From a virus: a stretch of DNA of 34,849 nt. The stretch is taken from the IMG/VR virus record IMGVR_UViG_3300027822_000027, positions 1-34,849 of that record; one strand, written 5' to 3'. The notes below the pieces were generated by a model. That model was not told the origin of the DNA, ran no database searches, and was given only the letters and a program-made list of their open reading frames with translations. Position 1 is the first letter of the stretch. Every line of letters begins with the position of its first letter. A program made the position numbers and the translations under genes. Below, in pieces: positions 1 to 7,833 of the stretch.

Positions 1-161
1 AAACGCTGGAGATCCTCTCGATTATGGCCAAATTCTCTTTTACGACAATACCGATAAAATTACCTTTCAAAATACTTATAATGATCGAGACTTGACTGTT
101 TTAAATCCGAATCCCATTTTACTCGATGCCAATGGGTCATGGCCTCCTATTTATCTCATTG
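1..161. repeat. Terminal direct repeat (circular overlap), left copy
   Basis: Bases 1-161 match 34689-34849 with one mismatch: C at 35 versus T at 34723. The mismatch changes a codon of the tail spike gene from Phe (right copy) to Leu (left copy). Because the reading frame runs through the join, this is most simply an assembly overlap of a circular or circularly permuted molecule of about 34,688 bp. Confidence 0.9.
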
Positions 162-2278
162 ATATGCCCTATTATGTTGTCATCAAAGACAAGTTTAATA
201 ATCTGGTGGCAACCCTTGAGAATTATTTGCCAAGTTCAAGTCAGGGTGGTGGAGGCGACACAGAAATTCCTTTGGGTAATCTGTTGCCTACCTATGGATT
301 TGATTATGTGATCTATAGTGATTTTTCAGACTATCGTAGCATAGCCACTGCTCAAACGCCCGTTGGTGGTGGTTGGATATGGAAAAACATAACTACTCAA
401 TCCGATTATAGTGATACTTATCGCTATAATAATGTGTCTTTGGATGGGGTGGAAGGTAATCCTAAAAATGAGGTTGTCCTAAGAAGCACAAACAATATTT
501 CCGGGCAAACGACTAATGAATTACTTATGATTATTGGTAACTATAATTACTTTCAGAATCAGCAATTAATTTTCTCTATTTTTGGGCGAACCTTAGATGG
601 CACAAGTCCGGTATTAAATGTCCGTTTAATCAGAGAGAAAAATGGTGTCCAGGAAGCCCCTATAACTATTGGTACTATCACACTAACGCCCTCTCGAACT
701 CAACAAACAGTTCTTTTCACAGTGCCTTCATTAGTAGACACTAATTATTCCAATAATGACTCTTTATTATTAGTTATTGAATTACCACTGAATACTGATT
801 TTGAATATGGGTTTACAGGTACTTGGCTCCAATTAAGTTCATTAGGTCAACTTGATATTACCGAATTAGCATATAGTGAAAATGCGGCTAAATCTTTCTT
901 TTCCAGAGGTCTTAATCGTTTAGCAGATGACCCAATATACCCTATCACTGGATTGCCTGCGACTTTTAGTGAGGAAGATTCAAGTTATCAACCGCTTAGA
1001 AAAACAGGCGAGATTATTTTAATCAGCAAGCAAGAAAGTGCAGGACAGCAGATTAATAAATGGGCTAGTCCAATGGGAGCACAAGATGATTTAGGGATGG
1101 GCTTTGAATTTGTACGAGATGAACCAGCAGGTTATACAGTAAGTAATCGTATTATTGACTATTTGCGGGATAATGTTTTATTAGAGTCTAGACTTACCTT
1201 TTTAGCAGTTATTGATAGCGTTAATGATAATCAAGTAAATGTGGAAACTGGGATTGGTGTTAGGCCAGCCTCCGCTTGGGCATCATTGGCGACTCCTAGA
1301 GTTACCTTAGTTAAATCACAAGATGAATTAATCTATGGGCTGGAAGCTTATCCCATGGGTAATGGTAAACTTAGACTGACATTTACTGATAATTTTGAAA
1401 CTAATCCACAAGCCTATAATCCTTTTGTTTTTGGTAATGACATAGTAGAAAACGCACCAGAGCAGTCCCCTATTATTAGTTCGTATGGAGTGTATAGTTT
1501 GAGGGCGGAATTCGCTGGCGGTTTTAATGTTAATTATTTTCTGAATTTCTGGAATAACTTAGGTGTGAATGTCATTTCAATAGGCTCGCCCTCTACCCCT
1601 GCTATTGTTGAGTTTACATTACCTTCTAGTAACCCTACCCGATATATAAAGAGGCAATCTAGTGGTTCATTTGTTGCTGAACAACCAGGTGGGGGGGGAG
1701 TTGTAGCGGATATTATCGTATCTTCTAACGAGATTGGCCTTATTAACCCTTATGAAGCCATTGAATCTATTACTAATGCCGCTACCTATGGTAGTAATTA
1801 TTTCTCTTACAATAGTTCAACCGATAATCCAGGAACACAGCCCGTTAATCCTGCTCGAGTGATTAAGTTCGGGCCTAATGGTCCAACAGGCACAACCTCT
1901 ACACTGACTATTCCACTCTCTGAATTAAGTTTTAATAAAACACCAGCAGAGATGGCTAGATTATATCGAATACATATTAATAATCCTTTTTTATATCAAA
2001 TTACTGTGGCCGCTACGCCCAATAATGGTGATATTCTAGAAATATCAAATGGCATGAGTTCTTTTAATGTAATATTTTGGGATACTGGTCAACTAAGGCC
2101 TGCTAATCCATCGAGTATTAGAAAGGTTATTTATGTACCATTTGAGAGTTCTAATACTATTCAGCAAATTGCTTTGGCATTAGCAAATAGTATTGAAAGA
2201 GGAGTGGCTGGAATTCCTAAAGCAGCTGATGTAGGGCTATCATTTCCAGATGAATTAGCCTATTATATGACTTTATAG
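2..2278 (+). CDS. Tail spike/fibre protein, C-terminal part (gene split by window ends)
   Basis: This frame is open from base 2 and continues in frame from the ATG at 34369 across the circular join. The whole protein is about 865 residues. The segment here starts at about residue 108. It contains the end of a podovirus-type tail N-terminal domain, with the motifs FYDNTDKITF, LDANGSWPPIYL (about residues 148-159) and YYVVIKDKFNN, as seen in many spike proteins after a GxIxFY start. Glycine runs at about 189-192 and 670-673 look like hinges between this virion-binding part, a large beta-rich middle and a C-terminal domain. The second hinge is encoded across eight G bases (1691-1698). Receptor binding is likely, but no catalytic motif was recognised. 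Three further tail-type genes follow directly. Confidence 0.8.
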   Translation, partial: NAGDPLDYGQILFYDNTDKITFQNTYNDRDLTVLNPNPILLDANGSWPPIYLIDMPYYVVIKDKFNNLVATLENYLPSSSQGGGGDTEIPLGNLLPTYGFDYVIYSDFSDYRSIATAQTPVGGGWIWKNITTQSDYSDTYRYNNVSLDGVEGNPKNEVVLRSTNNISGQTTNELLMIIGNYNYFQNQQLIFSIFGRTLDGTSPVLNVRLIREKNGVQEAPITIGTITLTPSRTQQTVLFTVPSLVDTNYSNNDSLLLVIELPLNTDFEYGFTGTWLQLSSLGQLDITELAYSENAAKSFFSRGLNRLADDPIYPITGLPATFSEEDSSYQPLRKTGEIILISKQESAGQQINKWASPMGAQDDLGMGFEFVRDEPAGYTVSNRIIDYLRDNVLLESRLTFLAVIDSVNDNQVNVETGIGVRPASAWASLATPRVTLVKSQDELIYGLEAYPMGNGKLRLTFTDNFETNPQAYNPFVFGNDIVENAPEQSPIISSYGVYSLRAEFAGGFNVNYFLNFWNNLGVNVISIGSPSTPAIVEFTLPSSNPTRYIKRQSSGSFVAEQPGGGGVVADIIVSSNEIGLINPYEAIESITNAATYGSNYFSYNSSTDNPGTQPVNPARVIKFGPNGPTGTTSTLTIPLSELSFNKTPAEMARLYRIHINNPFLYQITVAATPNNGDILEISNGMSSFNVIFWDTGQLRPANPSSIRKVIYVPFESSNTIQQIALALANSIERGVAGIPKAADVGLSFPDELAYYMTL

Positions 2279-2288
2279 GAGAGAGAAT

Positions 2289-2762
2289 GTGGCTAAGAAT
2301 TTTTTAAATGGCAGAGATAAAAATAACCAATTTGCGAATGTGTTAACGCTCAATGTTGAAGCCACTTATACCGCTTCCTTATCGTCTTACATTGCTAATC
2401 CGAATGCTTTCTATACCATTCCTATTACCTTACCTTATGATCAATACGCTTTGATCACAGCCAGTGGGATTGTAGGAGTGAGTGCGGATGAACCTGTCAT
2501 AGCACCTGCTACACCTGGCAGTCCTGTGCCTGTCTCTAATGTCGCCTTTGTGAATCCTAATTCACCTTGGACAGCGATTAATTTGAGAAGCACTTTTATT
2601 AATACCGCCACCCAATTTTATATCATCAGTCCAGAGGATCAATTGGTGTCAGTGGTGATTTATGGCAACAACGTACCGCCCCCTGTGCCAGCAGGTATTA
2701 CGGATAATCTCGGAAATCCCATCACAACTAATGGAGATGAAGCATTAATTACGACTAATTGA
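2289..2762 (+). CDS. Hypothetical virion-associated protein after the tail spike
   Basis: A 157-residue protein that I do not recognise. The start is GTG at 2289, chosen because an aggaga ribosome site lies just upstream; the ATG overlapping it (2287) opens only a very short frame. The sequence is rich in Thr, Asn, Pro and Val, has almost no Cys, and ends in a Pro/Gly-rich stretch (VPPPVPAGITDNLGNPI). No signal peptide or membrane segment is visible. It sits 10 bases after the spike gene and 10 bases before the next tail-like gene, so a role in the tail or as a spike accessory protein is inferred from position. Confidence 0.6.
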   Translation: MAKNFLNGRDKNNQFANVLTLNVEATYTASLSSYIANPNAFYTIPITLPYDQYALITASGIVGVSADEPVIAPATPGSPVPVSNVAFVNPNSPWTAINLRSTFINTATQFYIISPEDQLVSVVIYGNNVPPPVPAGITDNLGNPITTNGDEALITTN

Positions 2763-2772
2763 AGGAGAAACC

Positions 2773-4497
2773 ATGCACAGCGTCCATACTCAAGATTGCA
2801 AAAATCGACTAAAAGACTATTTAGTTAAAGATAATGAGACAATCGAGGCATACAATAAACGGATTCCCGATGCTCATTGGGCATTAGATGACACAGGAAA
2901 TCAAAATAAAACAAAAAAGGCTCGAAATCAATGGGTGAATCAACAATTACAAAGTCTAGACCTCTTCAGGAAAGATAAAGAAAACCCAAAATCACACCTT
3001 TTGCGTCTCAAAAAAGAATTTGACACTCTTAATAACTTAAAACAAGTCGATCAAGCCCAAGTCAATATAGGCCAAGCATTCATTAATGTGGGAGATGTAT
3101 CCCAACGGTTTGGCTGTGACGGCATTCAACAAGGCTCCCTTCCTACTTATGTGATTAAAACAGAAAGTGATTTAGGCGAGATAGGCGATGTCAGTGGTCA
3201 ATCCTGTTACTTATTAAAACCTGGGCATTATATTTTAGCTTTTCCCATTATCCCGTCTCTTAAGTTGCATTTAACAGAAGATGCAGGCGTAGGTGAATCA
3301 TCTTTCATCTTTACTAATCTCTATGATTCCGTTTTTGGGCAGAATGTTGGGCTTTATAGTACGTTTAGTGATGGATTATTTTTTAATCTTTCTGCAGGTG
3401 GCGATGGATTTAAGCATTTTTATCTGGACATCTATTGTGGCTCTCTGACACCCCTTTTGAATCCTTGGCTCTTTAATGTACAAAACAATTTTTTAGGTCA
3501 ATCAACTTGGACATTGGGTTCTCATTTTATAGTTGAGAATATGGAGACGTTAGGGTTAATGGCTGGTGATTCCTCATCGAATGTTACCTTGAATATTCAA
3601 AAAGGGGCAAGAATTATCAATGTGTATGACCCGATTATTATTAATAATATCAGGTATGTCTATGGGGATGGATTGCGAGCATCTTCTACAACACTCTCAT
3701 CCAATTCAGATTTTTTAAGTATTAGCGGATCAAACACAACTCAACAAGTGTATCGGGATTGCTTAGTTGACCCTATTAGTGCGTTTGACATATCGTTTGC
3801 AGCGGTTGCCAATAATCTGGGTACTCCTGATTCAGTACATTTTGACAACGTGATGGTAGGTCAGGTGGGTTTATTGGATAATATTGTAAAAGAAGGAGGA
3901 GGATTACTTGGAAAAAATTCCCCACAGATATTGATAACCAATTGTCGAAGGTCTGTTAACTCTTACCCTCGCGTAATAGAAAGATACCCATCATCACCCC
4001 AATCGCAACAAATTTCTCCTTTTTTTGATATTAAAAATGTTAATTTTGGGACTGAGAAAACCAATAGTAATTTTTGCAACTTAATTACTTACGCAGGAGC
4101 CCTCACCGAAAATGGATACTTTCTACAATTTTTGAGAACAGGGCGTTATTCGCTTTCTTTTCAGTTTGGGTTGGAAAGATTAGGGCCTACTGTAAATCCT
4201 CAAAAGTTAGTATTTCAACTTTATGAGGTTACTAATTTAACGAATTTAACGTATTCAGAAGTGCCTTATCGGGTTTATCATTCGCCAGCTTTAGGTACTA
4301 ATTCACCGGGAATAAGTTATACATTTATTATCCCACCTTCTCTTTTTGAGGCATCTAGAATTTATGCCATGCGAGTTTATTCATCAGGAGATAATAGCGA
4401 CACTCCTTGGATTTCAATAACGGCAACGCAGACATTAAATCCTTTGGCTGATATAGCCAGCGCGATTGTTGAAATTATTTGCCATTCATTAGCGTAA
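2773..4497 (+). CDS. Putative second tail spike / tail fibre protein
   Basis: A 574-residue protein with a good ribosome site (aaggag) before ATG 2773. The first 95 residues are charged and probably helical (KNRLKDYLVKDNETIEAYNK, then a Lys/Glu-rich segment). From about residue 100 the protein becomes beta-rich with repeated short hydrophobic/Asn/Gly patterns (NVTLNIQKGARIINVYD, PDSVHFDNVMVGQVGLLDN), the look of a right-handed beta-helix as in spikes. The last 130 residues look like a compact beta domain. No hydrolase motif is recognised. Position between two other tail-region genes supports a host-recognition role. Family membership is inferred, not established. Confidence 0.6.
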   Translation: MHSVHTQDCKNRLKDYLVKDNETIEAYNKRIPDAHWALDDTGNQNKTKKARNQWVNQQLQSLDLFRKDKENPKSHLLRLKKEFDTLNNLKQVDQAQVNIGQAFINVGDVSQRFGCDGIQQGSLPTYVIKTESDLGEIGDVSGQSCYLLKPGHYILAFPIIPSLKLHLTEDAGVGESSFIFTNLYDSVFGQNVGLYSTFSDGLFFNLSAGGDGFKHFYLDIYCGSLTPLLNPWLFNVQNNFLGQSTWTLGSHFIVENMETLGLMAGDSSSNVTLNIQKGARIINVYDPIIINNIRYVYGDGLRASSTTLSSNSDFLSISGSNTTQQVYRDCLVDPISAFDISFAAVANNLGTPDSVHFDNVMVGQVGLLDNIVKEGGGLLGKNSPQILITNCRRSVNSYPRVIERYPSSPQSQQISPFFDIKNVNFGTEKTNSNFCNLITYAGALTENGYFLQFLRTGRYSLSFQFGLERLGPTVNPQKLVFQLYEVTNLTNLTYSEVPYRVYHSPALGTNSPGISYTFIIPPSLFEASRIYAMRVYSSGDNSDTPWISITATQTLNPLADIASAIVEIICHSLA

Positions 4498-4507
4498 GGA
4501 GAAAAAA

Positions 4508-4993
4508 ATGAGTTTTAGTGTACAACGAAAAATTGCGGCAAATGAACTTAGTATTGCCCATTTAATTTTTACAGTCGTATTTAATACCAACGGAGCCATC
4601 GTTCAATTAAATTGGCATCCCACCTACAGACAATTGCATTTATCAGTGGAGACTAATTTACCAGAACCCCCCATTATTTATTTCCATTTTACAGGCTATT
4701 ACAAAGGCCGTGAAAATACAGATTTGCAAGTGCCATCCGTTGGTAATCCGTCTCGCTCTATTGCCACAGGAGGCTATTTTACGCCTAATATGCAACCGAG
4801 TGCTGATTATGAACTAATGACATCTAATGCAACGCTTAAACTCGATGATTGCACTTTGATTAATCAAAATGGCGAAGTGATTAAATTTGATTTACACGCT
4901 GATTACAATAGCAATGGGAATATCAACCAAGATAGTTTAGTGATTTTAGCATCAGGACTCAATGTGGATAAAGTAATTCAACGTGTGGGATAA
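4508..4993 (+). CDS. Hypothetical tail-region protein
   Basis: A 161-residue protein with the ribosome site aaggag before ATG 4508. I do not recognise a family. It is a soluble, mixed beta-type sequence (IVQLNWHPTYRQLHLSVETN, EPPIIYFHFTGYYKGRENT) with no membrane segment. It follows the putative second spike by 10 bases and is the last of the tail cluster before the membrane-protein genes. A tail or spike-accessory role is inferred from position only. Confidence 0.55.
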   Translation: MSFSVQRKIAANELSIAHLIFTVVFNTNGAIVQLNWHPTYRQLHLSVETNLPEPPIIYFHFTGYYKGRENTDLQVPSVGNPSRSIATGGYFTPNMQPSADYELMTSNATLKLDDCTLINQNGEVIKFDLHADYNSNGNINQDSLVILASGLNVDKVIQRVG

Positions 4994-5120
4994 ATTTCAG
5001 GAATGGCTTAGTTGCTATAAAAAAAAATTATTCAGGCATTGCTTATTAGTGCTTTTGGCCTACTGCTTCACGGCCTTAACAGCCTTGGCATTTCTTTGTA
5101 TCATAATCATATTAAATTAA
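4983..5120 (+). CDS. Small membrane protein, holin candidate (alternative reading of this stretch)
   Basis: A 45-codon frame from GTG 4983, overlapping the end of the preceding gene. It has a charged N-terminus (MWDKFQEWLSCYKKKLFRH) followed by one long hydrophobic segment (LLVLLAYCFTALTALAFL then CIIIIL). It competes with a TTG-initiated frame at 5039 that would also give an N-terminal hydrophobic segment in another frame. Both cannot be fully right. This version leaves the coiled-coil gene to start at ATG 5162, which has the better ribosome site. Its place just before a spanin-like gene makes a lysis role possible. No clear ribosome site precedes the GTG. Confidence 0.35.
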   Translation: MWDKFQEWLSCYKKKLFRHCLLVLLAYCFTALTALAFLCIIIILN

Positions 5121-5356
5121 ATCAAATGGTAGAACAGATAAAAATGATGGGAGGTAAGATAATGACCTTAGAGAGTATTTATCAATCAGTGGTCACTCGC
5201 ACAAGTTTTAATGATTATATTAATCATGCTGATAACGAAAGAGACAACGTATCAAACATACTGCGAGATATAAGAAACAGACAAAGTGATATCGACAAAA
5301 ACCTTTCAACACGTATAGGTAAATTAGAAGGACAAATATTACGATGCAATGGTTAA
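5039..5356 (+). CDS. Small coiled-coil protein, start uncertain (5039 or 5162)
   Basis: The longest form starts at TTG 5039 and has 105 residues, with a hydrophobic N-terminus and then a charged helical region (ERDNVSNILRDIRNRQSDID). There is no ribosome site at 5039. ATG 5162 has an excellent one (gggaggt, about 8 bases upstream) and gives a 64-residue soluble coiled-coil protein. The long form has the layout of an inner-membrane spanin (one membrane segment, then a periplasmic coil). The short form does not. The end overlaps the next gene by 13 bases. It is probably part of a lysis cassette. The helical C-terminal half is the part I trust. Confidence 0.5.
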   Translation: MLISAFGLLLHGLNSLGISLYHNHIKLNQMVEQIKMMGGKIMTLESIYQSVVTRTSFNDYINHADNERDNVSNILRDIRNRQSDIDKNLSTRIGKLEGQILRCNG

Positions 5357-5658
5357 TTATTTTTTTGTTGGTACTCTGTGGATTTTTCCTGAACTCTTGC
5401 TCTTTGTTGCCTAAAAACCTTCCCTCGAAGCTACCTTCTATTAATACTCACTTAGGTAAAAATGAAACGAAGGTGGCCGTTAAACGAGATACCAATCAAA
5501 TAGATCGAGCAGTCTATAACTATAATCAAATAAAGAATCTGACATGGCTAGAAAATTTACTCTATTGTGTCCTGCTTATTATTGCCTTTGGCACGGAGCC
5601 TGTTGTGCCTTCCATCAAAAAGCTTTGGAAGAAAAGAAACCATAAAAAATCAGATTAA
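5344..5658 (+). CDS. Candidate u-spanin: lipoprotein with C-terminal membrane segment
   Basis: A 104-residue protein. Residues 1-18 form a lipoprotein signal peptide ending in the lipobox L16-N17-S18-C19. A polar stretch follows, then a hydrophobic segment at about 68-83 (LENLLYCVLLIIAF) and a Lys/Arg-rich tail (KKLWKKRNHKK) that should stay in the cytoplasm. A lipid anchor at one end and a membrane helix at the other is the architecture of unimolecular spanins such as T1 gp11 (131 residues), which join inner and outer membranes in the last step of lysis of Gram-negative cells. The assignment rests on architecture only. The hydrophobic segment is rather short. Confidence 0.55.
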   Translation: MQWLIIFLLVLCGFFLNSCSLLPKNLPSKLPSINTHLGKNETKVAVKRDTNQIDRAVYNYNQIKNLTWLENLLYCVLLIIAFGTEPVVPSIKKLWKKRNHKKSD

Positions 5659-5759
5659 AAAACACATAAAAATTAAAAAAACTTTCCCGATCACTTCCTG
5701 ATTCCCGATTAGAAAGAATTACTGCACTTAATTTGTTATTATTAAAGATTGATTTTTCC

Positions 5760-5787
5760 TTGCCTACTAGCAGTTAGTTGGTATAAT
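5760..5787 (+). promoter_or_regulatory. Sigma70-type promoter with operator, before first TetR-like gene
   Basis: TTGCCT at 5760-5765, a 16-base spacer and a perfect TATAAT at 5782-5787. The spacer holds the imperfect inverted repeat CTAC-N6-TTAG at 5764-5777. Both hexamers and the repeat lie exactly as in the minus-strand promoter at 19448-19475 (21 of 28 positions identical over the promoter). The rest of the 5659-5820 gap shows no gene. Confidence 0.75.
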
Positions 5788-5820
5788 ATACCTATCATTC
5801 ACTTAATTTAAGGAGACATT

Positions 5821-6228
5821 ATGTCAAAAAGAACCACGATTGATCGAATTTGTAATGAATTTTATCAGTTAATTTTAGATAAAGGCTTTTATGGTATATC
5901 CATAAATGTATTAGCAGCGAAAGTAGGAATATCAAAGGCCTCTTTCTATCATTACACGACTAGTAAAATTGATTTTGTACAGAAAGTATTACTATCGCCC
6001 GATTATTATGGATTTTCCCTTTTGCCTTTTAAGTTGAGGTTTGAAGATAGTGTGTTGCTTCCTGATGAAGTATTGAGTTGTTTTCCAAAGGTGAAAGAAT
6101 TTGTTGAGGAGGAAACGAATATTACATGGGCGGCAAAAGCCTTATTTTTTTATAGCGACAAAATCACGATCAGAGAAGTACAGAAAAGTTTTGACGAGCA
6201 AAAACGATTAGCGTTGGAGGAGAAATGA
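5821..6228 (+). CDS. Short TetR-family regulator (candidate phage repressor)
   Basis: 135 residues, with ribosome site aaggag before ATG 5821. Residues of about 8-55 match the TetR helix-turn-helix (GFYGISINVLAAKVGISKAS, then FYHYTTSKIDFVQKVL), including the GISKASFYHY recognition-helix signature. TetR proteins are usually about 190-220 residues. This one keeps the DNA-binding part but only a short, unrecognised remainder, so ligand sensing may be absent or different. Its own promoter carries the CTAC-N6-TTAG element, shared with two other promoters, so autoregulation and control of the early block are likely inferences. A second short TetR-like gene lies at 6919. Confidence 0.75.
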   Translation: MSKRTTIDRICNEFYQLILDKGFYGISINVLAAKVGISKASFYHYTTSKIDFVQKVLLSPDYYGFSLLPFKLRFEDSVLLPDEVLSCFPKVKEFVEEETNITWAAKALFFYSDKITIREVQKSFDEQKRLALEEK

Positions 6229-6269
6229 AGAAAACAAGTTTATTTCGAGTGCTTATAAAAAGAGGATGA
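6225..6269 (+). CDS. Possible 14-codon coupling minigene
   Basis: ATG 6225 overlaps the stop of the TetR-like gene and is preceded by a strong ggaggag site. The frame encodes MKKTSLFRVLIKRG and its stop overlaps the ATG of the nuclease gene at 6266. The nuclease has only agagg directly abutting its ATG. Re-initiation through this minigene would explain its translation. It may have no function as a peptide. Confidence 0.25.
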   Translation: MKKTSLFRVLIKRG

Positions 6270-6676
6270 AATTCAAAGAAACTAGTAAATTTGAGCTACA
6301 GTTCGCTGGCATGTTGGATAAGATCAATATTTCTTATGTTCAACAATATGCCCTTACCGATCTTGAGATGGCACAACTGCCCTCTTTCATGCAACCTAAC
6401 ATTAAACGGAGCATTAGTCGTTTTCGCTATGACTTCATGTTGCCTGATCACAAACTGATCTTTGAGATAGACGGGGGTTTATTTAGTGGGGGGCGACATA
6501 TTCATGCGTTGGGTTATATTAAAGACCGAGCAAAGTATCTGGTGGCCTTTCTTTGTGGATATCATATTATCTCCCTTCCAACAAACTGGTTCAAGGCTAA
6601 GCGATATGGCAAAGCCTCTTGGCATTCTTTGACCATTTATGAACTGTCCGATTTTTTAGGACAGTTGAAAAAATAA
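6266..6676 (+). CDS. Vsr/DUF559-like PD-(D/E)XK endonuclease domain protein
   Basis: 136 residues. The order of motifs fits small Vsr/DUF559-type nucleases: SKFELQFAGMLDK with an early Glu, then SRFRYDFMLPDHKLIFEIDG giving the catalytic Asp and the E-x-D pair, then GGRHIHALGYIKDRAKYL and GYHIISLP. This set of a conserved Asp in RYDF and Glu in FEIDGG followed by a His/Arg/Asp/Lys helix is typical of phage-borne members. Likely a DNA nicking or cleaving enzyme. The target is unknown. It lies between the two TetR-like genes and is followed by a terminator, so it closes the first regulatory transcript. Confidence 0.7.
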   Translation: MKFKETSKFELQFAGMLDKINISYVQQYALTDLEMAQLPSFMQPNIKRSISRFRYDFMLPDHKLIFEIDGGLFSGGRHIHALGYIKDRAKYLVAFLCGYHIISLPTNWFKAKRYGKASWHSLTIYELSDFLGQLKK

Positions 6677-6697
6677 AGACAGATCAAAGCCTTACAC

Positions 6698-6727
6698 TGG
6701 GCAAAAAAATTCTGCCCAACTTTTTTT
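6698..6727 (+). terminator. Rho-independent terminator after the nuclease gene
   Basis: TGGGCA at 6698-6703 pairs with TGCCCA at 6713-6718 around a nine-base AT-rich loop. A run of seven T bases follows at 6721-6727. It sits 22 bases after the stop codon and just before the next promoter, separating two transcription units. Confidence 0.8.
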
Positions 6728-6737
6728 AAAAAATTCC

Positions 6738-6769
6738 TTGACAATCCTTAGTAACCTAATTAACATTAG
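6738..6769 (+). promoter_or_regulatory. Promoter and operator before second TetR-like gene
   Basis: A perfect TTGACA at 6738-6743, a 17-base spacer and TAACAT at 6761-6766. A perfect CTAA-N6-TTAG inverted repeat (6756-6769) covers the -10 region, and an extra TTAG half-site lies at 6748-6751. Binding here would block polymerase. It should drive the rightward block from 6919 to the replication gene. Confidence 0.65.
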
Positions 6770-6855
6770 TTTATTGTTTTCTGAAAAAGAACTTAAATTT
6801 CAAACTCATGAGAGAAATTGATTTAAGTTAATTTTTTCATAGTAATCTCCTTAGT

Positions 6856-6896
6856 GCCATGAGGAAGGTGCGATTAGATGCCTTCCTCTATATGGC
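6856..6896 (+). promoter_or_regulatory. Strong leader hairpin upstream of second TetR-like gene
   Basis: GAGGAAGG (6861-6868) pairs perfectly with CCTTCCTC (6881-6888) around a 12-base loop. GCCAT (6856) and ATGGC (6892) extend the stem past a three-base bulge. No U-run follows, so it is not a standard terminator. It lies in the roughly 150-base leader of the transcript, 23 bases before ATG 6919. Confidence 0.6.
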
Positions 6897-6918
6897 GATA
6901 ATTAATTGATGTAAACAT

Positions 6919-7317
6919 ATGAAAGATAGAAGCCCAAGTACAAAAAGACTGATTCAATGTGCCTATGAACAATGGACACGCCATGGCTATTACCGGGGTA
7001 AACTGAATGTCGTGGTAGATAAATTTAAATGTAAAAAATCCAGTGTGTATTTTCATATGAAAAGCATAGGCGATTTACTGGAGAAAACCCTGCGAATGTA
7101 TCCCATATCTGTTTTCTCCCTGAAAATCTATATTGAAACAAATGGTCAATTGCCTTTTTTCTCAAAGAGTGTCTATTTTAAAGCACTCCTCAAAAATGAA
7201 AAAGCATTGCAAGTGGGATTGAATCAATTGATTTTTGATCTTCCTAATCAAGTGGATAATTGGACAGAAAAGGACGATAAGTTGTATCAAGCGTTTAGGC
7301 GAGGTAGAAGAAGATAA
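6919..7317 (+). CDS. Second short TetR-like regulator
   Basis: 132 residues. The N-terminal 55 residues have the TetR pattern (TKRLIQCAYEQWTRHGYYRG, then LNVVVDKFKCKKSSVYFHMK), with KKSSVYFHM in place of the usual GVSKGTLYHYF. The remainder is not recognised, and the C-terminus is very basic (RRGRRR). It resembles the regulator at 5821 in size and layout but is clearly diverged. Its promoter carries the CTAA-N6-TTAG element. No good ribosome site precedes the ATG, so translation may be weak or controlled by the upstream hairpin. A repressor/antirepressor or dual-repressor pair with the first gene is an inference. Confidence 0.65.
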   Translation: MKDRSPSTKRLIQCAYEQWTRHGYYRGKLNVVVDKFKCKKSSVYFHMKSIGDLLEKTLRMYPISVFSLKIYIETNGQLPFFSKSVYFKALLKNEKALQVGLNQLIFDLPNQVDNWTEKDDKLYQAFRRGRRR

Positions 7318-7482
7318 ATGAAAGAGTTTTTAATCATGAGTGTCATATTTTTGGTCTTATTAATGGCAGTTAAGACGACAATTTATTATCTAACACCTAA
7401 TGCGGATAAAGATATTACAATGGGTACTATCATTGGGGCAACCGTAGGTACTGGCGTGGTAGTGTTAGGGGATAAAAAATGA
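7318..7482 (+). CDS. Small two-segment membrane protein
   Basis: A 54-residue protein starting at the ATG directly after the previous stop. It has two hydrophobic segments: FLIMSVIFLVLLMAV near the N-terminus and TMGTIIGATVGTGVVVLG at the C-terminus, joined by a polar link. Its stop overlaps the ATG of the next gene, so the two are probably co-translated. Holins often have this size and layout, but nothing here is specific. Confidence 0.5.
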   Translation: MKEFLIMSVIFLVLLMAVKTTIYYLTPNADKDITMGTIIGATVGTGVVVLGDKK

Positions 7483-7682
7483 TAATTTGTTATGTGTGGG
7501 CTTGGGGGGGCTTTAATGCTTTAGTGGGTCTGGGGTTTTTGTGTTATTTAATGCGTGATATATATCAACATCGAAAATATATGAAAAATATACCTGACGA
7601 AGAAATGCTAGAATATTATTCTAATGTAAAAGAAATAACAGAAGAAAATGTTGATAAATGGTTGAGGAGTGAGGATGTATAA
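7479..7682 (+). CDS. Small single-span membrane protein
   Basis: 67 residues: an N-terminal hydrophobic segment (VWAWGGFNALVGLGFLCYLM) and then a charged soluble tail (DEEMLEYYSNVKEITEENVD). It contains a run of seven G bases at 7504-7510, unusual in this AT-rich genome. It overlaps both neighbours by a few bases in a chain of three small membrane proteins before the SSB gene. Function unknown. A membrane or holin/antiholin role is possible. Confidence 0.5.
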   Translation: MIICYVWAWGGFNALVGLGFLCYLMRDIYQHRKYMKNIPDEEMLEYYSNVKEITEENVDKWLRSEDV

Positions 7683-7833
7683 AATAATTGAAATTTATGT
7701 AACGTGTTTATTTATTGGCTTACTCACCCTTATGGCTCTACTTTTTGCCGTAGGAAGTGGCTATGCTGTTTTTCACCCTGACAAGATGCGTGGTCCATGT
7801 CATTGTAGTCAAAATAAAGGAGAAATAAAATGA
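7675..7833 (+). CDS. Small membrane protein with Cys-His-Cys tail
   Basis: 52 residues with one long hydrophobic segment (EIYVTCLFIGLLTLMALLFA) and a short tail containing a CHC motif (RGPCHCSQNKGEIK). The start at ATG 7675 overlaps the preceding gene, and the stop overlaps the ATG of the SSB gene. An aaaggag site inside its end serves the SSB gene. Function unknown. Confidence 0.5.
   Translation: MYKIIEIYVTCLFIGLLTLMALLFAVGSGYAVFHPDKMRGPCHCSQNKGEIK

Noticed and set aside
6800-6850. Minus-strand ATG with aaggag (MKKLT) near the second regulator
   Set aside because: Only five codons. Probably chance within the leader.
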